Below are positions 14,549-18,158 of a stretch of DNA of 18,158 nucleotides, piece after piece (positions within the stretch are counted from its first letter, which is position 1; the number at the start of each line of letters is the position of its first letter). Both the position numbers and the translations under genes were made by a program. Under the pieces are notes generated by a model, which saw only the letters and a program-made list of their open reading frames with translations, had not been told where the DNA came from and did not search any database. This stretch comes from DASZTV01 sp036267875 (GTDB lineage: Bacteria > Actinomycetota > Actinomycetes > JAFAQI01), in the NCBI GenBank assembly GCA_036267875.1, contig DATAVE010000033.1:1-18158 (forward strand), read 5' to 3'.

Positions 14549-14592
14549 TTGTCAGAGTGAGAACGCGCTGGAGCGTGCTGTGCGTCTGACAA
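14549..14592. promoter_or_regulatory. 8-bp inverted repeat upstream of the second aldo/keto reductase
   Basis: TTGTCAGA (14549-14556) and TCTGACAA (14585-14592) are exact reverse complements with 28 bases between. They lie in the 80-bp gap before the reductase start. It could be an operator bound by a regulator at two half-sites, or the end of the decayed transporter transcript; there is no T-run. TTGTCA would also pass as a -35 box, but no good -10 follows at the right distance. Confidence 0.35.
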
Positions 14593-14619
14593 CCTCGCGG
14601 GGCGGAGTAGGAAGGACGT

Positions 14620-15633
14620 ATGACGCTTCCTACTCGGGTGCTTGGCCGTGACAGTGCGCTGACCGTCTCGATGCAGGGCCTTGGCTGCATGGGCATGTCC
14701 CAGTCTTATGGCAAGGCAGACCCAGAGGAGTCGCGCCTCACGATCGAGCGCGCACTTGATCTCGGGGTCACATTCCTCGACACGGCCAACATCTACGGCG
14801 ATGGCCACAACGAGCACATCGTCGGCAAGGCCATCAAGGGCAGGCGCGACGAGGTGGTGTTGGCGACCAAGTTCTCGCTGTCACGCGCTGAGGACGGCAC
14901 GATGTCGATCAGCGGCCACCCGGACTACGTCCGTAAGTGCATCGACGAAAGCTTGCAGCGCCTCGGTGTCGACCACATCGATCTCTACTACCAGCACCGG
15001 GTCGACTCGACCGTGCCGATCGAGGACACCGTTGGCGCGATGGCTGAACAGGTGAAAGCTGGCAAGGTCGGTCACCTCGGGCTTTCCGAGGCCAGCGCGG
15101 ACAGTCTGCGGCGCGCGGTCACCGTGCACCCGATCACGGCGCTGCAGTCGGAATGGTCACTGTGGACCCGTGACCTCGAGGACGAGGTCGTGCCGACCGC
15201 TCGCGAGCTGGGCATCGGGCTGGTTCCATTCAGCCCGCTTGGACGAGGTTTCCTCACCGGCGCGATCAAGAGCCCGGACGACTTCGGCGAAGACGACTTC
15301 CGTCGCTTCAACCCGCGCTTCATGGGTGACAACTTCGCGAAGAACCTCGAGCTCGTCGACGCGGTTCGTGCGTTAGCAGCCGACAAGGGCTGCACGCCGG
15401 GGCAGCTCGCGCTGGCCTGGGTGCAGGCGCAGGGCGACGACGTCGTACCGATCCCCGGTACCAAGCGCCGGGCGTACCTCGAGGAGAACGTCAGTGCGAC
15501 CGAAATCGCGCTCGACGATGTGGAGCTCGAGCGACTCGACGACATCGCACCGGTCGGCGTCGCAGCCGGTGGTCGATACCTGGCCTCCGCCGGTCTCGCG
15601 ACGACCTACGGCGACTCGCCGCCCCGCGCCTAA
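14620..15633 (+). CDS. Aldo/keto reductase (AKR13-like)
   Basis: 337-residue NADP-dependent TIM-barrel reductase. The catalytic tetrad is complete: D54 and Y59 (FLDTANIYGDG), K84 (LATKF), H126 (LYYQHRVD). VSMQGLGCMGMSQSYG at the start, KVGHLGLSEASADSLRRA, LQSEWSLWTRDLEDEV, PFSPLGRGFLTG, RFNPRFMGDNFAKN and the NADP-phosphate segment VVPIPGTKRRAYLEEN are hallmarks of the AKR13/YakC-like group, distinct from the reductase at 4852-5868. The ATG at 14620 has a good ribosome site (GGAAGGA, 14610-14616). The last bases overlap the convergent membrane-protein gene by four. It reduces small aldehydes or ketones; the exact substrate is unknown. Confidence 0.95.
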   Translation: MTLPTRVLGRDSALTVSMQGLGCMGMSQSYGKADPEESRLTIERALDLGVTFLDTANIYGDGHNEHIVGKAIKGRRDEVVLATKFSLSRAEDGTMSISGHPDYVRKCIDESLQRLGVDHIDLYYQHRVDSTVPIEDTVGAMAEQVKAGKVGHLGLSEASADSLRRAVTVHPITALQSEWSLWTRDLEDEVVPTARELGIGLVPFSPLGRGFLTGAIKSPDDFGEDDFRRFNPRFMGDNFAKNLELVDAVRALAADKGCTPGQLALAWVQAQGDDVVPIPGTKRRAYLEENVSATEIALDDVELERLDDIAPVGVAAGGRYLASAGLATTYGDSPPRA

Positions 15634-16061
15634 GTCTGTTGGCGCGTCTGGGGCAGCAATAGCGCGAGGGCGAGCAACAGCGTCACAGCCAGTGAGCCGA
15701 CCTCCGCGACCGAGTCGAGCGTGCCCATGCCATCGAGGTGCGTGGCATGGAACAGCAGGTGCGGGGCGCTGAAGACCGCCCATGCGCCGCCCGTGACGCG
15801 GAACGCCTCGTTGGTCGCTCGGACGATCGCCCATCCCGTGACGACGAGCAGCGAGAGGTAGAGCGCGCCGACATCCCGCACCAGGTGTTCGTCATAGGCG
15901 CCTGCCATCGACACCCAGTGACGCCCGGGCAACGGAAACGACGTATAGAACGAGTGTGGCGCGGCACTCGCCCAGCCGCCGATCAGCAACGCTGACAGCG
16001 CAAGCACCGTCGCTGCCGCACGTCTTGCCGCGATGGTCATGACCGGAAGTGTCCTACGCAC
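15630..16061 (-). CDS. Small hypothetical membrane protein with four predicted transmembrane segments
   Basis: About 143 residues with four hydrophobic stretches: roughly 15-35 (ATVLALSALLIGGWASA, possibly an uncleaved signal anchor), 65-83 (ALYLSLLVVTGWAIV), 92-105 and 118-136. The loop after the first helix contains the recognisable PHSFYTSFPLPGRHWV and YDEHLVRDVGALYL, a pattern I associate with a conserved family of unknown function in actinobacteria. His residues in the third segment (HLLFHATHLDG) could bind metal, but that is a guess. The start is uncertain: GTG at 16061 or ATG at 16040 (which is eight codons in). It is divergent from alkB, with the two start regions overlapping if the longer forms are used, and convergent with the aldo/keto reductase. 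Confidence 0.7.
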   Translation of the reverse strand: MRRTLPVMTIAARRAAATVLALSALLIGGWASAAPHSFYTSFPLPGRHWVSMAGAYDEHLVRDVGALYLSLLVVTGWAIVRATNEAFRVTGGAWAVFSAPHLLFHATHLDGMGTLDSVAEVGSLAVTLLLALALLLPQTRQQT

Positions 16062-16078
16062 CCTCTAGCGTCCGAGAT

Positions 16079-16708
16079 GTGACTGACCTCGCGTGGCAGC
16101 CGTCGTTACTGGATGGCGGCGCCCCGCGGATCTCTGTGTCCTATGGCGAGCTTCGGCGCATCGAGCTCGACACCCGTTCCTGGGTCGACTACTGCCCCGG
16201 CTGGCTTGCCGGCTCCGATTCGGTGTTCGAGGTGCTCGCTCGCGAGGCTCGCTGGCAACAGCGCACGGTGACGATGTGGGACAAGCAGGTGCGCGAGCCG
16301 CGCCTGACCGCCGGCTGGTCGACCGATGCGGCGCACGTTCCGCCGTTGCTCGCCGAGATCTGCCGGTTGCTGTCGGCGAGGTACGACGTCGGCTTCGACA
16401 GCGTCTGGGTGAACCTCTACCGAGACGGTCAGGACAGCGTTGCCTGGCATGGCGATCGCAATCGGCTGGTCATGGACCAACCGATGGTGGCGACGGTCTC
16501 GCTCGGCGCCCGGCGACGGTTCCTGCTTCGACAGCGAGGTAACAGTCGGATAGCCCACGAGTTGCTCCCCGGTGCCGGCGACCTGGTCGTGATGGGTGGC
16601 GCCTGTCAGCAGGAGTGGGAGCACACAGTGCCCAAGACGGCCCGACCGGTCGGACCCCGGATGGCGGTGACAATCCGCCACAGCCGCCCGCATACGGTGT
16701 CGGAGTGA
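16079..16708 (+). CDS. alkB: AlkB-type alpha-ketoglutarate-dependent dioxygenase
   Basis: 209 residues. A non-haem Fe(II)/2-oxoglutarate enzyme that repairs alkylated bases in DNA or RNA by oxidative demethylation. The iron ligands are H124 and D126 (WHGDR) and H182 (WEHTVPK). The 2-oxoglutarate-binding Arg residues are in GPRMAVTIRHSRP. VNLYRDGQDSVAWHGD, VSLGARRRFLLR and LLPGAGDLVVMGGACQQEW are typical AlkB core strands. I chose the GTG at 16079 (VTDLAWQPSLLD); the earlier GTG at 16049 adds ten residues, has no properly spaced ribosome site and would cross the neighbour's start. The stop overlaps the next gene's start as GTGA, so the two are translationally coupled. Confidence 0.93.
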   Translation: MTDLAWQPSLLDGGAPRISVSYGELRRIELDTRSWVDYCPGWLAGSDSVFEVLAREARWQQRTVTMWDKQVREPRLTAGWSTDAAHVPPLLAEICRLLSARYDVGFDSVWVNLYRDGQDSVAWHGDRNRLVMDQPMVATVSLGARRRFLLRQRGNSRIAHELLPGAGDLVVMGGACQQEWEHTVPKTARPVGPRMAVTIRHSRPHTVSE

Positions 16709-17379
16709 CCTTGCCCCAAGCCCCGCAGTACCGGCAGTACCGATACGCCCCGCCCCCCGGCGGCACCGTGATCCTCCTGGTCCGCCATGGTGAGTCGGCA
16801 CCTGCGGTCGAGGGCATCGACGGCCTGATGCGCGACGGGCACACCGACCCACCGCTCGACCCGGTCGGCGAGGGTCAGGCGCTCAGGGTCGCCGAGCGCT
16901 TGGCGAGCTATCCACTCGACGCGATCTACGTGAGCAAGCTGCAGCGCACGCAGCAGACAGCCGCGCCGCTCGCCGCCAAGCTCGGGATCGAGCCGCGGAT
17001 CGATCCGGACATCCACGAGGTCGGACTCGGCGAGTGGGAGGGCTGGAAGTTCCGCAAGCTGACCGCCGAACGCGATCCGATCGCGATCCAGATGTTCACC
17101 GAGCAGCGGTGGGATGCGATTCCGGGGGCAGAGTCCAACGATGACTTCGCCGCGCGGCTCAAGGCGGGGTTCGGGCGGATCCATGGCGCCCACCCCGACC
17201 AGCGAGTGGCGGCCTTCGTCCACGGTGGCGTCATCGGCATGACGATGTCGATTGCAACGGGGATGAGTCCCTTCGGAATGATCGGCGCCGACAACGGCTC
17301 GATCTCGGAGATCGTTGTCCTCGGCGACCAGTGGGTGGTGCGACGCTTCAACGACACCAGTCATCTCGAAGACTTCTGA
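16705..17379 (+). CDS. Histidine phosphatase-family (phosphoglycerate mutase-like) protein
   Basis: 224 residues, normal for the branch. Phosphohistidine-dependent phosphatase or mutase fold: LVRHGES with R27 and the nucleophile H28, YVSKLQRTQQTAAPLA with the second Arg, VGLGEWEGW with the acid region, and VHGGVIG with the second catalytic His H173. A Pro/Tyr-rich N-terminal stretch (LPQAPQYRQYRYAPPPGG) precedes the core. The GTG at 16705 overlaps the alkB stop (GTGA); a longer frame inside alkB is rejected. The 3' end overlaps the dienelactone hydrolase remnant's ATG by one base. The lack of other glycolytic context suggests a general phosphatase rather than true phosphoglycerate mutase. Confidence 0.92.
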   Translation: MTLPQAPQYRQYRYAPPPGGTVILLVRHGESAPAVEGIDGLMRDGHTDPPLDPVGEGQALRVAERLASYPLDAIYVSKLQRTQQTAAPLAAKLGIEPRIDPDIHEVGLGEWEGWKFRKLTAERDPIAIQMFTEQRWDAIPGAESNDDFAARLKAGFGRIHGAHPDQRVAAFVHGGVIGMTMSIATGMSPFGMIGADNGSISEIVVLGDQWVVRRFNDTSHLEDF

Positions 17380-17716
17380 TGCCTGACGCCCACTACGACA
17401 CCCCAAACGGGCGACTATGCGGATACCTCGCCACGCCGACGAACAGGGTCCGTGGCCGGGCATCGTCTTGATCCACGAGGCATACGGCATGACCGACGAC
17501 ATCCGCCACGCAGCGGCGAAGCTCGAGAAGGCGCTGATCGCCAACGGGGTCGAGCATGACGTGAAGGAGTACGCCGAGGCGGGCCACGGCTTCATGGTCA
17601 AGCACATCGGTGCGTGGGCGCTTGCCGAGCAGGTGCCGGGACTTCTCTACGTCGAGACCGCGAACCACGACGGTTGGGCGCGTGCGTACGCGTACTTCGA
17701 GAAGCACCTGAGCTGA
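17379..17716 (+). pseudogene. Dienelactone hydrolase-family remnant, frameshifted and lacking its centre
   Basis: The ATG at 17379 (TGATG overlap with the upstream stop) starts MPDAHYDTPNGRLCGYLATPTN, which matches a dienelactone hydrolase start. The frame is lost at about 17445. One frame over it goes on as EQGPWPGIVLIHEAYGMTDDI, typical of the family's first strand and oxyanion loop. The chain then passes from DIRHAA (around 17505-17515) directly to KLEKALIANGVEHDVKEYAEAGHGFM, which belongs near the C-terminus, and ends in YAYFEKHLS. The middle of about 100 residues, with the nucleophile Cys and catalytic Asp, is missing; only the His of GHGF remains. Intact relatives have about 230-250 residues. 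It is either a true pseudogene or the product of a deletion plus a sequencing error. Confidence 0.85.
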
Positions 17717-17732
17717 GTCAGTCGCAGCGGTG

Positions 17733-18158
17733 CTACGGCAGCAGCCGCCGCTCCGTCGCCCATCGGGCAAGCTCGCGTCGGTTGGACAGCTGGAGCTTGC
17801 GAAGCACTGCGGAGACATGCGTCTCGATCGTCTTGACCGACAGATACAGCTCCTCCGCCGCCTCGCGGTAGGAGTAGCCGCGCGCGATCAGCCGGAGCAC
17901 CTCGCGCTCTCTCGGCGTGAGGACATCGAGCTCCTCGGGATCGGGCACGACTGGCGTGCCGGATGCGAATGCGTCGAGCACGAACCCCGCAAGCCGAGGT
18001 GAGAAAACGGCATCGCCAGCGGCCACCCGCTCGACCGCATCAGCGAGGTCATCGCCGCTGATGCTCTTGGTCACGTAGCCGCGTGCGCCGGCTCGGATTA
18101 CGCGGATGACGTCGTCGGGGGCGTCGGACACAGACAGCGCGAGGAACCGCGGCTTCGG
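17733..18158 (-). CDS. NarL/LuxR-type DNA-binding response regulator, 5' end outside window
   Basis: The C-terminal 141 residues of a two-component response regulator; the frame stays open to the right edge (PKPRFLALSVSDAPDD...), so the GTG at 18131 is internal. The end of the receiver domain is present: FLALSV strand, the conserved Lys in GARGYVTKS, and the DLADAVERVAAGDAVFSP helix. A linker of about 20 residues leads to a LuxR/GerE helix-turn-helix, LTPREREVLRLIARGYSYREA then SVKTIETHVSAVLRKLQL. The phosphorylated Asp is beyond the window. It runs convergent to the dienelactone hydrolase remnant with a 16-bp gap. The partner sensor kinase is probably further right. Confidence 0.93.
   Translation of the reverse strand, partial: PKPRFLALSVSDAPDDVIRVIRAGARGYVTKSISGDDLADAVERVAAGDAVFSPRLAGFVLDAFASGTPVVPDPEELDVLTPREREVLRLIARGYSYREAAEELYLSVKTIETHVSAVLRKLQLSNRRELARWATERRLLP

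Noticed and set aside
16606..17607. 333-residue antisense frame over the phosphatase and hydrolase remnant
   Set aside because: Shadow frame; the sense strand has coupled genes with clear motifs.

Overview
The window is a stretch of actinobacterial chromosome, high in GC. The best evidence is an RbpA homologue (an RNA polymerase-binding protein restricted to Actinobacteria), a deazaflavin (F420)-dependent nitroreductase-family protein, a cobalamin-dependent ribonucleotide reductase with the usual actinobacterial TSCPD/cysteine tail, and frequent GTG/TTG starts coupled to upstream stops by GTGA/TTGA/TGATG overlaps. The genus cannot be fixed from the sequence.

Left edge to 3.5 kb, + strand. 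nrdJ is entered in the middle of an intein. The first 210 codons are the C-terminal part of a LAGLIDADG-type intein, which ends exactly before the cysteine that should carry the thiyl radical; the rest of the reductase follows. Next comes a small protein with an L7/L12 C-terminal-like domain. After it are a 10-bp inverted repeat and an orphan beta-rich reading frame that is broken by a one-base frameshift and looks like the tail of a larger lost gene.

3.4 to 10.3 kb, - strand. A tightly packed run reads right to left: cold-shock protein, rbpA, a DHA2-type MFS exporter, a HAD-IIA phosphatase, a LON-domain protein, a thioredoxin-type glutathione peroxidase, an aldo/keto reductase, an F420-type nitroreductase-family protein and a PAP2 phosphatase. 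From rbpA onward the genes overlap or lie less than 40 bp apart, so they are probably co-transcribed; the theme is redox and stress housekeeping.

10.3 to 12.1 kb, - strand. maf (nucleotide pyrophosphatase) overlaps dus (tRNA-dihydrouridine synthase) by 10 bp.

12.1 to 18.16 kb, mostly + strand. A divergently transcribed, unusual 582-residue aldehyde dehydrogenase-family protein ends inside three tandem copies of a 26-bp repeat. The repeat leads straight into a badly decayed amino-acid ABC transporter (permease tail plus ATPase with frameshifts, a stop in the Walker A motif and a missing centre). Then come a second aldo/keto reductase, a convergent small membrane protein, and a coupled trio alkB / histidine phosphatase / dienelactone hydrolase remnant; the last has also lost its centre. 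The right edge cuts a NarL/LuxR-type response regulator on the - strand.

No RNA genes, CRISPR arrays, insertion sequences or phage genes were seen. The most interesting items are the intein placed at the radical cysteine with a non-histidine penultimate residue, the 26-bp tandem repeat abutting the decayed ABC operon, and two separate genes that have each lost their central catalytic part. Several one-base frameshifts may be sequencing or assembly errors rather than real lesions; raw reads would decide.
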